This document shows, in pieces, positions 8,283-16,593 of a stretch of 38,795 nt of DNA (positions are counted from its first letter, which is position 1; each line of letters opens with the position of its first letter). The notes beneath the pieces were generated by a model. It was not told where the DNA came from, did no database searches, and worked only from the letters and a program-made list of their open reading frames with translations. The stretch comes from an uncultured Flavobacteriales bacterium (lineage in GTDB: Bacteria > Bacteroidota > Bacteroidia > Flavobacteriales_D > Sanyastnellaceae): contig CALBSW010000118.1 of the NCBI GenBank assembly GCA_937967465.1, forward strand, positions 1 through 38,795. Direction: 5' to 3'. The translations under genes were made by a program, and so were the position numbers.

Positions 8283-8984
8283 TCAGTCCTCGGCGAGACA
8301 TTCCAGTCGGAACCCGACGCCGTGCAGGGTGTCGAGTCTCACGGTGGGGTCAACCTTCAGGATTTTGCGCAACCGGGCGATGTAGACGTCCATGCTGCGG
8401 CCCACAAAGTGGCCGGATTCTCCCCAGACCATGCGGGTGATGAGGTCCCGTTCTGTGGTGCGCCCGATGCGCTGCATCAACAATTTCAGCACGTCCCCTT
8501 CTTTTCGGGTGAGGCGTTGCTCTCCACCTGGCCAGTGCAGGAGATAGGACTCCGGGTCATACCGAAGCGTGCCCGCCTCCAAAATCCGCGGGCCGTCGTC
8601 CTTGGCTTGACGCTCGGCGCGTTTGATCAGCGCTTGGATGCGCAGCAGCAATTCTTCGTTGTTGAAGGGCTTGATGACGTAATCGTCAGCCCCTGCCCTC
8701 AATCCGCGCACGCGGTCTTCCACCCGATCCCGCGCGGTGAGCATGAGGATGGGCAAGTCGGGGGACACGCGCCGCAGCTCCTGTGCCAGTTCGAATCCGT
8801 CTTTGCCAGGCAGCATCACGTCGAGTACGGCGAGATCAAAGCCCCCTTTTGCAAAGGCAGGCATGACTTCCCGTCCGTCGCGAAGCAACTCCACCTTGTG
8901 ACCTTCGAGGCGAAGCAGGTCATGGAGCAACAGCCCCAAGCTGGGGTCGTCTTCCACGAGCAGGATGTGGGCCGGCAAGCTCAT
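8283..8984 (-). CDS. OmpR/PhoB-type response regulator
   Basis: 233 residues. ATG 8984 is chosen because it forms the ATGA overlap with the kinase stop. The receiver domain (about 6-118) has acidic residues E11-D12-D13, phospho-acceptor D55 in VLDVMLPGKDG, T83 and K105 in the IKPFNN loop. The winged-helix domain (about 135-230) has RLTRKEGDVLKLL, RSMDVYIARLRKIL and a C-terminal LHGVGFRL hairpin. It is the output partner of the kinase immediately upstream, translated by coupling. It ends 3 nt from the convergent arylsulfotransferase-like gene, with no terminator hairpin visible between them. The regulon is not evident from the window. Confidence 0.95.
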   Translation of the reverse strand: MSLPAHILLVEDDPSLGLLLHDLLRLEGHKVELLRDGREVMPAFAKGGFDLAVLDVMLPGKDGFELAQELRRVSPDLPILMLTARDRVEDRVRGLRAGADDYVIKPFNNEELLLRIQALIKRAERQAKDDGPRILEAGTLRYDPESYLLHWPGGEQRLTRKEGDVLKLLMQRIGRTTERDLITRMVWGESGHFVGRSMDVYIARLRKILKVDPTVRLDTLHGVGFRLECLAED

Positions 8985-10249
8985 GCGGCGCGGTGGAATT
9001 GAACCCGGAACAAAGACCCTCCACCGGGCCGCGGCAGGCATTCAACGGTGGCGCCGTGGGCATCGAGAATGGTGCGCACATAATGCAGTCCGAGTCCAAA
9101 GCCTTTCACGTCGTGACGGTCGCCGGTGGGCACGCGGTGAAACCGTTCGAAGATGCGCTCTCTGTGCGCCTCCGGCACGCCCACACCGCGGTCGGCGACG
9201 TCGAGCATGCCCATCCCAGTTTCGGGATTTGTTTGGAGCCGCAGCTCCAGATCGGGTGGGGCATCTCCGCTGTAGCGCACCGCATTGTCCAGCAGGTTGC
9301 GCAGCACCCCGACGAGGTGGGTGCGGTCTCCCACGATGGCGTGGTTTGCTGCCCCGTCGGCGATGGCGACGGTCAACCGGCCCTCCTGTTGTTCGAGGGT
9401 GGGACGGATCGAGGTTTCGGCGGTCTGGACCCAATCGTCCAGCCGGATGCGCTCGCGTTCCAAGACCTGCGTGCTCTGATCGAGCACGGCCATTTCCATC
9501 ACCTTGTCCACCTGCCGCCGCATGCGGAGGTTCTCATTGAGAATGAGCCCGAGATAGCGCTTTCGAGCCTCCGGGTCACCGCCGATGTCCTCCCTTTGAA
9601 GCAATTGTGCCCCCGATTCAATGGACGCTATGGGCGTCTTGAATTCGTGGGTCATGTTGTTGATGAAGTCCTCCCTGACCTCGGACAGCCGTTTCTGTCG
9701 CAACACAATCACGACGGCATACACGAAGGTGCCCAGCACCAGGATTTGAAGCAGGCTCGCCAGTATCCAGCGATCGAGGGACATGACCACATCCGCCCGG
9801 CGGCCAGTGAACCGGATGCCGAAATAGTGGCCGTCCTGATCGAACCGCGGTGGGCGGGGTGCATCGGTTTCGGCCCCTCCGACCCGGCCCCCATAGACGA
9901 TGCTGTCGCTGAAGCAATCGTAGATCGCGTAATCGAAGGGAACATCGAGGGCGGCACTTTCAAACGATTCGCGGAGCAGCGATTCCAGGAGATAGGGGTG
10001 CAGGGTGTCGTTGAGGTTGGCCACGAAATAGTTCGAGGCTTCCTGGCGAACGGGTTCGACCACGGCACTGTCCCCGCGCATGGCCTGGACGCGGTCCACG
10101 ACTTCCGTGAGGGCGATGACCACCCGGTCATTGAACTCCCGTTCGCCAAGATCAATGGCTTGGCGCAACCAAATGAGTTGCAGCACGAGGGTACCCCCAA
10201 TGGACAGGAGGCCGGTCACGATGAGCAGTCGAATGCGTTGTCGCGTCAC
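8981..10249 (-). CDS. Two-component sensor histidine kinase
   Basis: 422 residues from GTG 10249 (MTRQRIRLLIV). I prefer this over upstream ATG codons because TACCTTCG lies four bases before it and the upstream codons run into the divergent gene. TM1 is at about 7-27, a periplasmic sensor loop without a recognised fold at 30-160, and TM2 at about 161-183. The HisKA segment has H201 in MTHEFKTPIAS. The HATPase domain has the N box LLDNAVRYS (N322), DRGVGVP (G1) and GFGLGLHYV (G2). It phosphorylates the regulator encoded next, with which it overlaps by 4 nt. The signal is unknown. Confidence 0.94.
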   Translation of the reverse strand: MTRQRIRLLIVTGLLSIGGTLVLQLIWLRQAIDLGEREFNDRVVIALTEVVDRVQAMRGDSAVVEPVRQEASNYFVANLNDTLHPYLLESLLRESFESAALDVPFDYAIYDCFSDSIVYGGRVGGAETDAPRPPRFDQDGHYFGIRFTGRRADVVMSLDRWILASLLQILVLGTFVYAVVIVLRQKRLSEVREDFINNMTHEFKTPIASIESGAQLLQREDIGGDPEARKRYLGLILNENLRMRRQVDKVMEMAVLDQSTQVLERERIRLDDWVQTAETSIRPTLEQQEGRLTVAIADGAANHAIVGDRTHLVGVLRNLLDNAVRYSGDAPPDLELRLQTNPETGMGMLDVADRGVGVPEAHRERIFERFHRVPTGDRHDVKGFGLGLHYVRTILDAHGATVECLPRPGGGSLFRVQFHRAA

Positions 10250-10253
10250 TCCA

Positions 10254-10261
10254 CGAAGGTA
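10254..10261 (-). promoter_or_regulatory. -7-like element TACCTTCG before the kinase GTG
   Basis: Minus-strand TACCTTCG followed by TGGA and then GTG 10249. It matches the Bacteroidota -7 pattern TAnnTTTG in 5 of 6 fixed positions. No -33 TTTG is seen at the usual distance. Confidence 0.5.
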
Positions 10262-10286
10262 CGCGGGGTCGGTGGGGCGGGTTTCG

Positions 10287-10294
10287 TAGATTCG
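10287..10294 (+). promoter_or_regulatory. -7-like element TAGATTCG before GTG 10299
   Basis: TAGATTCG, then GGCC, then GTG 10299. The spacing is the same as for the divergent kinase promoter, which lies 25 bp away. It supports the GTG start. Confidence 0.45.
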
Positions 10295-10298
10295 GGCC

Positions 10299-11099
10299 GT
10301 GTCCAAGAGCGTTCCTCTCATTGCTGCCCTGTGCTGGGGCATGTTGTCCAGTTTGGCCGGTCACGCCCAAGAGGCGGTGGAGCTGAGCGGGTCATACCAA
10401 GGGGAGAACCTCCTCGTGGTCAATGAGACCAATCCCGATGGGGTGGGATTCTGTTGCTACGAAGTGCGGGTCAACGGCAGGTTGACCGCAGATCAGGTCA
10501 ATTCGCACGCGTTCGAGATCGACTTGAGGGGCCAGGGCATTGCGCTGGGCAAGGGGGTGGCCATCCGGCTCATGCACCGTCCAGGGTGTGCCCCGCGCGT
10601 GTTGAATCCGGAAGTCATCGCACCGTCCCCGGGATTCGAATTGGTCGACTTCAAGGTGGTGCCCACTGGAGAGGTGGCCTGGACCTCCGCGGACGAGCGG
10701 GGCCGAATGCCCTACGTCCTGCAGCAGTTCAAGTGGGGCAAATGGGTCGACGTCGTCCGCATCGATGGGCAAGGGGGAGAAGGCGAACGCCATTACCAAA
10801 CCCGCATCCAACCGATTCGCGGTGAGAACTTGTTGCGGTTGACCCACCTCGCTCCGGATGGGGCCCTCGCCATCAAAGGGGAGGCCGGCTTCTTCGCAGA
10901 AGTGCCCGAAGTGGCATTCGAATACGACTCGAAATCGGCCACCATGCGCTTTTCGGAGCCCACCCAATACGAGATCGTCGACCAATACGGCACGGTCGTG
11001 TTGAGCGGTCATGGTGACAACGCCATCCTGCGCTATCTTGCACGTGGCGAGTATTTCGTCAACTTCGGCGCGCGGTCCGAGACCTTCAAGAAGCGCTGA
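10299..11099 (+). CDS. Exported protein of unknown function
   Basis: 266 residues from GTG 10299, which begins a signal peptide (MSKSVPLIAALCWGMLSSLAGHA, cleaved before QE). The mature protein is predicted to be beta-rich: an N-terminal domain (about 25-115) with FCCYEVRVNGR and a Cys in MHRPGCAPR, and a middle segment resembling Ig-like extracellular domains. The C-terminus (ILRYLARGEYFVNFGARSETF) resembles the short 'G-Y-hydrophobic-N-F...F-K-K' ending seen in many exported Bacteroidota proteins. It is divergent from the histidine kinase, so it may be a target or an extracytoplasmic partner of that system; this is inference. I do not recognise a named family. Confidence 0.8.
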   Translation: MSKSVPLIAALCWGMLSSLAGHAQEAVELSGSYQGENLLVVNETNPDGVGFCCYEVRVNGRLTADQVNSHAFEIDLRGQGIALGKGVAIRLMHRPGCAPRVLNPEVIAPSPGFELVDFKVVPTGEVAWTSADERGRMPYVLQQFKWGKWVDVVRIDGQGGEGERHYQTRIQPIRGENLLRLTHLAPDGALAIKGEAGFFAEVPEVAFEYDSKSATMRFSEPTQYEIVDQYGTVVLSGHGDNAILRYLARGEYFVNFGARSETFKKR

Positions 11100-11144
11100 G
11101 GCCCCGGTTCGACTTCGAACCCCTCATTTCCAGTCCATCGCGAC

Positions 11145-11792
11145 ATGCCCACGACCCCGACCACTGCGGCCTTTGACGGCCTGACCTACAACAGCCGCCG
11201 CGCCCACATCGCCATTCCCGAGTACGGACGCGTGGTGCACGAGATGATCGCGCACTGCATCACCATCGAGGACAAGGCCGAGCGCACGCGCTGTGCCACG
11301 GCCATCGTGAGTGTGATGCGCACGTTGGTGCCCGGCTCCAAGGAGATGACCGACCACGAGGAGAAGCTGTGGGGTCACCTCCACATCATGGCCGATTGGC
11401 AATTGGACATCGATTCCCCGTTCCCGGTTCCGCCCAAAGCAGAGGAGGACCCGGGTCCCGAAGCCCTCGCCTACACTCAAATCGGCAAACGCCCTTCGTT
11501 CTACGGGCGCATTGTCGAGGATCTCATCGCCAAGGCCATCGCCATGCCCGAAGGGGAGGAGCGCGCAGCCCTGGCCATGATGATCGCCAACCTGCTCAAG
11601 CGGCAGTACCTCACCTGGAACAAGGGCGCTGTGGAAGATGCCCTCATCCGGGCGCAGTTGCGCGAGATGTCCGGTGGCGTACTGGACGTTCCAGCCGAAA
11701 AGGAGCTGGTGTCCTCGAGTGAGATTCTCAAAAGCAAGCGGAAGACCTCCAACAACTTCCGCCAGCACCGGGGCGGCAAGCGCAAGCGCTGA
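11145..11792 (+). CDS. DUF4290 family protein
   Basis: 215 residues from ATG 11145. Sequence blocks such as LTYNSRRAHIAIPEYGRVVHEM near the N-terminus and a WGHLHIMADWQLDIDSPFP segment match what I remember of the Bacteroidota-specific DUF4290 family, which is usually encoded directly before murA, as here. The protein is soluble and mainly helical, and has a very basic tail (SKRKTSNNFRQHRGGKRKR) that could bind nucleic acid. The molecular role is unknown. The 131-bp gap to murA has no obvious terminator, so co-transcription is likely. Confidence 0.85.
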   Translation: MPTTPTTAAFDGLTYNSRRAHIAIPEYGRVVHEMIAHCITIEDKAERTRCATAIVSVMRTLVPGSKEMTDHEEKLWGHLHIMADWQLDIDSPFPVPPKAEEDPGPEALAYTQIGKRPSFYGRIVEDLIAKAIAMPEGEERAALAMMIANLLKRQYLTWNKGAVEDALIRAQLREMSGGVLDVPAEKELVSSSEILKSKRKTSNNFRQHRGGKRKR

Positions 11793-11923
11793 ACCCCGTC
11801 GGCAGGACCGACCCCGTTTTGAAGGGATCCGCCTGCCCCGGTGGCCTTGTCGAAAACCCCTGACGCGCCCGTTCGATGCGGCCGTCTCCCGAGCCAACTT
11901 GGGAGGCAAACACCGATTGCATC

Positions 11924-13237
11924 ATGGGCACATTCGTCATCGAAGGAGGGCATCCCCTCAATGGATCCATCACGCCCCAAGGGGCCAAGAATGAGGCCCT
12001 TCAGGTGGTCTGTGCCGTCTTGCTGACGGCGGAGCCCGTGACGATTTCCAACCTGCCGGACATCGTGGATGTCAACCGGCTCATCGACCTGCTCTCCTCG
12101 ATGGGGGTCAAGGTGGAGAAGCTGGATGCGGGATCTTTCCGTTTCCAGGCCGATGACGTCAACCTCGATTACCTCGAGAGTGCCGAATTCCGTCAAAAAG
12201 GCAGTGGGCTGCGCGGCAGTGTCATGGTGATGGGCCCCTTGCTGTCCCGGTTTGGCAAGGGCTACATGAGCAAGCCCGGCGGAGACAAAATCGGCCGCCG
12301 CCGGATGGACACCCACTTCATTGGATTCGAGAACCTCGGGGCGACGTTCCGGTACGATGCTGGCGAAAGCTTCTACCGCGCCGAGGCGCCGGATGGATTG
12401 AAGGGCAGCCACATGTTGCTCGACGAGGCCTCGGTGACGGGCACGGCCAACATTGTCATGGCCGCGGCCCTCGCCAAGGGCACCACCACCATCTACAACG
12501 CCGCGTGCGAGCCCTATTTGCAGCAGCTCTGCAAAATGATCAACCGCATGGGCGGCCGGATTTCCGGGGTTGGATCCAATCTCCTCACCATTGAGGGCGT
12601 CGAGTCCCTCGGTGGATGCGACCACCGTTGTCTGCCGGACATGATCGAAATCGGCAGCTTCATCGGCATGGCGGCCATGACCCAGGGCGAGCTGACCATC
12701 AAGGACGTCAGTTGGGACGATCTGGGCCAGATTCCGCGGGTGTTCCAGCGCATGGGCATCCAAGTCGAGCGCCGGGGTGAGGACCTGTATGTGCCGTCCC
12801 AGGCGCACTACGAGATCGACACCTTCATCGACGGGTCCATCCTGACCGTGGCCGATGCGCCTTGGCCGGGCTTCACCCCCGACCTGCTGTCCATCCTCCT
12901 CGTCACCGCCACCCAGGCCCGGGGCAGCGTGTTGGTCCACCAGAAAATGTTCGAGTCCCGCCTCTTTTTCGTGGACAAGCTCATCGACATGGGGGCCCAG
13001 ATCATCCTGTGTGACCCGCACCGCGCCACCGTCATCGGCCTCGACCGCAAGGCGCCATTGCGCGGGGTCACCATGACGTCACCGGACATCCGTGCAGGGG
13101 TGTCGCTCCTGATGGCTGCCTTGAGCGCAGAGGGCCGCTCCACCATCCATAACATTGGCCAGATCGACCGCGGTTACCAGTACATCGAGCACCGCCTGCG
13201 CGCCTTGGGCGCCCACATTGAGCGCCTCGCAGACTGA
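11924..13237 (+). CDS. murA: UDP-N-acetylglucosamine 1-carboxyvinyltransferase
   Basis: 437 residues from ATG 11924 (MGTFVIEGGHPLNG). It transfers enolpyruvate from PEP to UDP-GlcNAc, the first committed step of peptidoglycan synthesis, in the cytoplasm. Family hallmarks are GAKNEALQVV near residue 20, RGSVMVMGPLLSRFG near 97-111, the catalytic loop KPGGDKIGRRRMDTHF (117-132) and the C-terminal DIRAGVSLLMAAL. At the loop position where E. coli MurA has Cys115, the residue here is D121 (codon 12284-12286). Asp enzymes are active but do not form the fosfomycin adduct. Earlier in-frame codons exist but add only non-conserved residues. Confidence 0.97.
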   Translation: MGTFVIEGGHPLNGSITPQGAKNEALQVVCAVLLTAEPVTISNLPDIVDVNRLIDLLSSMGVKVEKLDAGSFRFQADDVNLDYLESAEFRQKGSGLRGSVMVMGPLLSRFGKGYMSKPGGDKIGRRRMDTHFIGFENLGATFRYDAGESFYRAEAPDGLKGSHMLLDEASVTGTANIVMAAALAKGTTTIYNAACEPYLQQLCKMINRMGGRISGVGSNLLTIEGVESLGGCDHRCLPDMIEIGSFIGMAAMTQGELTIKDVSWDDLGQIPRVFQRMGIQVERRGEDLYVPSQAHYEIDTFIDGSILTVADAPWPGFTPDLLSILLVTATQARGSVLVHQKMFESRLFFVDKLIDMGAQIILCDPHRATVIGLDRKAPLRGVTMTSPDIRAGVSLLMAALSAEGRSTIHNIGQIDRGYQYIEHRLRALGAHIERLAD

Positions 13238-13263
13238 GGCAGGTCTGCCCGCCGTTCAAACCG

Positions 13264-13270
13264 TAAATTG
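13264..13270 (+). promoter_or_regulatory. -7-like element TAAATTG before the thioredoxin gene
   Basis: TAAATTG lies 9 nt before ATG 13280, in the short gap after murA. It resembles a shortened TAnnTTTG box. No -33 element is obvious. Confidence 0.4.
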
Positions 13271-13279
13271 TCTCTTCAA

Positions 13280-13825
13280 ATGCGTTCTCTCACCCTCCCC
13301 CGTTTTTCCGTGGCCCTGACCACGGCTGTCCTTGCCCTCGCGCTTTCAGTGTCCGCCCAAGATGAGCCCCGCATCGGGTCCAGCGTGGGCGACCTCGCAC
13401 CAGAGCTGATCCTTCAAGGGGTCGACGGAGATCAGGTTCGACTCAGTGACCTCCGCGGTCAATTGGTGTTGGTGGACTTCTGGGCCAGCTGGTGTGGCCC
13501 GTGCCGCCGCGAGAACCCCAATGTGGTGAACGCTTACAAGAAGTACCGGAAGGCCAAGTTCAAGTCGGCCGATGGTTTCACCGTGGCCAGCGTTTCTCTG
13601 GACCGCAAGCAGGAGAGCTGGGAAAAGGCGATCAAGCAGGACGAATTGGATTGGGATTGGCACGGCAGCGACCTCGCCGGATGGGACAGCGAAGCCGCCG
13701 CCCTGTATGGGGTCAGCAGCATTCCCATGAGCTTCCTTGTGGATGAGAACGGCATCATTGTCGCCAAGAACTTGCGGGGCATGGAGCTCCACATTCAGAT
13801 CGACCAGCACGTCGCCAAGCTCTGA
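13280..13825 (+). CDS. Periplasmic TlpA/ResA-type thioredoxin-fold protein
   Basis: 181 residues from ATG 13280. A signal peptide (MRSLTLPRFSVALTTAVLAL...SAQ) is followed by an AhpC/TSA-Redoxin type thioredoxin domain. The redox motif is WCGPC (C72, C75) in FWASWCGPCRRENP, with a later cis-Pro region SIPMSFLVDENG. Such proteins reduce disulfides in exported proteins or apocytochromes, receiving electrons through the membrane. It lies 42 bp after murA with its own -7-like box. No other cytochrome or Dsb genes are present to show a substrate, so oxidoreductase is the safe call. Confidence 0.92.
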   Translation: MRSLTLPRFSVALTTAVLALALSVSAQDEPRIGSSVGDLAPELILQGVDGDQVRLSDLRGQLVLVDFWASWCGPCRRENPNVVNAYKKYRKAKFKSADGFTVASVSLDRKQESWEKAIKQDELDWDWHGSDLAGWDSEAAALYGVSSIPMSFLVDENGIIVAKNLRGMELHIQIDQHVAKL

Positions 13826-13940
13826 CACGCCTGACAGGTTCGGTCGCTGCGACTGACAGCCGGTCGTGCACCCTGTCACGATGTCTGTCCCGCAAGGGAT
13901 GGCACGTGCATTGGACAGGGTGGTGCAAATTCGCAATCCC

Positions 13941-14528
13941 ATGCTGCACGCCATGAACGAGGAGGAGCCCCTCCACACCGCAGACACCCAGGACACCGCG
14001 CCCGAATCCGAAGAGCAGGAGGCCCAAGCGCCGAATGCTGGGGAGTCCCATGCCGACGGCGCCGAGTCCGGCGGGGACCCTGCGCCAAGTGAGGCGTTGA
14101 CCGAAGAGGAAGAGGCCTGGCGGGACAAGTACCTGCGACTGTATGCCGAATTCGACAATTTCCGGAAGCGGACCATGCGGGAGCGTGCCGATTTGGTGCG
14201 CAGCGCCGGCCGCGACCTGAGCGAGGCGATGTTGACCGTCCTCGACGACTTCGAGCGGGCCGAGGCCGCCGGCGAAGGGCAAGACCTCGCCCAGATTCAG
14301 GAAGGGTATCGGCTCATCGGACAGAAAATGCGAAGCATCCTCGAAGCCCGGGGTGTACAGCGCATGGAAGCCAAAGGCGCCGAATTCGACACCGACCTCC
14401 ACGAGGCCATCACCCAGATCCCCGCACCCAGCGAAGATCTCAAGGGCAAGGTGGTCGACGTCGTGGAGCCCGGTTACAAGCTTCATGACAGCGTACTCCG
14501 CTTCGCCAAAGTGGTGGTCGGCAACTGA
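13941..14528 (+). CDS. grpE: Nucleotide exchange factor GrpE
   Basis: 195 residues from ATG 13941; ATG 13953 (MNEEEP) is an equally plausible start. A CAAATTCG box at 13926-13933 lies just before them. The acidic, disordered N-terminus (about 1-55) is followed by the long helix KYLRLYAEFDNFRKRTMRER and the C-terminal beta domain ending KGKVVDVVEPGYKLHDSVLR, typical of GrpE. It releases ADP from DnaK and works with DnaJ, encoded 8 nt downstream. No CIRCE operator is present upstream, so HrcA control is not supported. dnaK itself is not in the window. Confidence 0.96.
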   Translation: MLHAMNEEEPLHTADTQDTAPESEEQEAQAPNAGESHADGAESGGDPAPSEALTEEEEAWRDKYLRLYAEFDNFRKRTMRERADLVRSAGRDLSEAMLTVLDDFERAEAAGEGQDLAQIQEGYRLIGQKMRSILEARGVQRMEAKGAEFDTDLHEAITQIPAPSEDLKGKVVDVVEPGYKLHDSVLRFAKVVVGN

Positions 14529-14536
14529 TCCAGAGC

Positions 14537-15649
14537 ATGTCCAAGCGCGATTACTACGAAATCCTCGGCGTCGACCGGGGCGCATCGGAGGCCGACATCA
14601 AGAAGGCCTACCGGAAGCTGGCCATCAAGTACCACCCCGACAAGAACCCCGACAACGCGGATGCGGAAGGGCGTTTCAAGGAGGCAGCCGAAGCCTATGA
14701 GGTTCTGAGCGACCAGCAGAAGCGGGCCAAATACGACCGCTTCGGCCATGCCGGTGTGGGCGGTGCCGCAGGCGGCGGTGGTGCCGGCATGAACATGGAC
14801 GACATCTTCAGCCAGTTCGGAGACATCTTCGGCGGTGCTTTTGGAGATGCGTTTGGCGGAGGCGGCCCCCGCGGTCCCCGTCGCACCAAAGGCTCCAACC
14901 TGCGAATCAAGGTGCAGTTGACCTTGGAGGAAATCGCCGAGGGCGTGACCAAAAAAGTCAAGGTGTTCCGGCTCGTCCAGGCGGAAGGCGTCGAGTACGA
15001 CACCTGCCGGCAATGCAGCGGCACCGGTCAGGTGCGGCAGGTGCGCAACACCATTCTCGGTCAGATGCAGACCGCATCCACCTGTCCCTCCTGTGGCGGA
15101 CTGGGCCGCAGCGTCAAGTCCAAGCCGAAGGATGCGGACCAACACGGTCTGCGTCGGGAGGAGACGGTGGTGGACATCGAAATTCCCGCTGGCGTGGAAG
15201 ACGGGATGCAGCTCAACCTGCGCGGCAAGGGCAATGCAGCCCCGGCAGGCGGCATTCCTGGCGACTTGCTGGTCCAGATTCGCGAAGCCGACCACGACGA
15301 CTTCACCCGCAACGGACGCAACCTCCACCTCGACCACCACATTTCCTTTATCGACGCGACCCTCGGGTCCCAAGTGGAGATTCCCCTGCTCTCGGGCAAG
15401 GCCAAGATTCGCATCGAACCCGGCACGCAAGGCGGCAAGATTGTTCGCCTCAAGGGCAAGGGGCTGCCCTCCGTGGACAGCTACGGCCGAGGCGATTTGC
15501 TGGTGAACCTCAACGTGTGGACCCCCCAGGAGCTCACGGCCGAAGAGCGAAAAACCTTGGAAAGCTGGCGCGAAGCGGCCAACTTCCAACCCAATCCGGA
15601 CGCCCGCGACAAAGGATTCTTTGACCGCGTGCGGGACATGTTCAGCTGA
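14537..15649 (+). CDS. dnaJ: Chaperone protein DnaJ
   Basis: 370 residues from ATG 14537. The J domain (1-70) has HPD at 33-35. A Gly-rich linker follows with GMNMDDIFSQFGDIFGG. The cysteine-rich region keeps only two CxxCxGxG motifs (CRQCSGTG at 157-164 and CPSCGGLG at 183-190), where E. coli DnaJ has four. The C-terminal substrate-binding domains (from about 200) end in FFDRVRDMFS. It stimulates DnaK ATPase and delivers clients. The two-motif form matches what I recall of other Flavobacteriia. Its stop overlaps the next start by one base (TGATG). Confidence 0.97.
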   Translation: MSKRDYYEILGVDRGASEADIKKAYRKLAIKYHPDKNPDNADAEGRFKEAAEAYEVLSDQQKRAKYDRFGHAGVGGAAGGGGAGMNMDDIFSQFGDIFGGAFGDAFGGGGPRGPRRTKGSNLRIKVQLTLEEIAEGVTKKVKVFRLVQAEGVEYDTCRQCSGTGQVRQVRNTILGQMQTASTCPSCGGLGRSVKSKPKDADQHGLRREETVVDIEIPAGVEDGMQLNLRGKGNAAPAGGIPGDLLVQIREADHDDFTRNGRNLHLDHHISFIDATLGSQVEIPLLSGKAKIRIEPGTQGGKIVRLKGKGLPSVDSYGRGDLLVNLNVWTPQELTAEERKTLESWREAANFQPNPDARDKGFFDRVRDMFS

Positions 15650-16593
15650 TGACCCACGCTCTCGAGATCGCGCAATTGGAAAAGGCCTACGGGGCCCAGC
15701 GCGTCTTGAAAGGCGTCAACCTGAATGTCAAACCGGGCTCGATCATGGGCCTGCTTGGCCCGAATGGGGCAGGAAAGTCCACGCTCATTCGCAGTGTCAT
15801 GGGCATTGTCGAGCCGGATGCCGGCTCCATTCGGATTGGCGGCCAGCCCTGGTCACGTGAAGCGGTTCGCGGGGTAGGGTACCTCCCCGAGGAGCGCGGT
15901 TTGTACAAGGACATGAAGGTGGGTGAGCAGGCCGTGTACTTCGCCCGGCTCAAGGGCATGGACAAAGCCGATGCTGTCCGGGCCTTGAAGGGCTGGTTCG
16001 AGCGCCTTGAAGTGGCCGGATGGTGGGACCGAAAGGTCTCCGACATCTCGAAGGGCATGGCCCAGAAAATCCAGTTCATCTGCACCGTGGTGCATGAGCC
16101 AGCACTGCTCATTCTCGATGAGCCGCTGAGTGGGTTCGACCCCATCAACGCCCGCCGGATCATCGATGCGGTGCGGGATTTGGCCGAATCGGGGACGTCG
16201 ATCTTGCTGTCGACCCACGACATGCCGAGTGTGGAGCGCCTCTGTGACGAGGTGGTCCTGTTGCATGGAGGGGAAGTGGTCTTGTCCGGACAGGCAGACG
16301 TCCTCCGCGAAGAAGGATGGGCCGGCGAACAAGAAGTCGTCTTTCGTGGCAATGACCTCGCGTTCACCAACGCACTGGGCGCCATGGCCCACCTGGACCA
16401 CATCGAGCCCGATGTCGCGGACGGCGTGAGACGGGCCCACCTCCGGCTCCGCGACCCCGCTCAGACTGCCGGTGTGCTGCAGGCCCTGTCTTCTTCTGTG
16501 GATGTGCTGGAATTCGTCAAGGTCCGACCCACCATGGAGTCCCTGTTCATCCAAGCCGTGAATGCGGCGGGGTCCAACACCGAGGCCGCATGA
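15649..16593 (+). CDS. ABC-2 type exporter, ATP-binding subunit (NatA-like)
   Basis: 314 residues from ATG 15649, overlapping dnaJ by one base. Walker A is GPNGAGKST (37-45), and the Q-loop region is YLPEERGLYKDM. The signature is a non-canonical SKGMAQKIQ in place of LSGGQ. Walker B with catalytic Glu is LLILDEPLSGFDP, and the H-loop is STHDM. The C-terminal extension (about 220-314, PTMESLFIQAV) is that of the DUF4162 ABC-2 ATPases. It energises the permease encoded immediately downstream. The substrate is unknown; NatAB relatives export sodium ions or drugs. Confidence 0.93.
   Translation: MTHALEIAQLEKAYGAQRVLKGVNLNVKPGSIMGLLGPNGAGKSTLIRSVMGIVEPDAGSIRIGGQPWSREAVRGVGYLPEERGLYKDMKVGEQAVYFARLKGMDKADAVRALKGWFERLEVAGWWDRKVSDISKGMAQKIQFICTVVHEPALLILDEPLSGFDPINARRIIDAVRDLAESGTSILLSTHDMPSVERLCDEVVLLHGGEVVLSGQADVLREEGWAGEQEVVFRGNDLAFTNALGAMAHLDHIEPDVADGVRRAHLRLRDPAQTAGVLQALSSSVDVLEFVKVRPTMESLFIQAVNAAGSNTEAA

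Noticed and set aside
10250..10342. Longer versions of the histidine kinase starting at ATG 10321 or 10342.
   Set aside because: They would overlap the divergent gene and its promoter, and the added residues are not needed for TM1. GTG 10249 follows a -7-like box at the spacing used elsewhere.
13832..13878. Two direct TGACAG copies (13832, 13854) and an inverted CTGTCA (13873) upstream of grpE, considered as a heat-shock operator or terminator.
   Set aside because: Six-base elements with irregular spacing and a 13-nt loop are weak, there is no T-run, and they do not match CIRCE.
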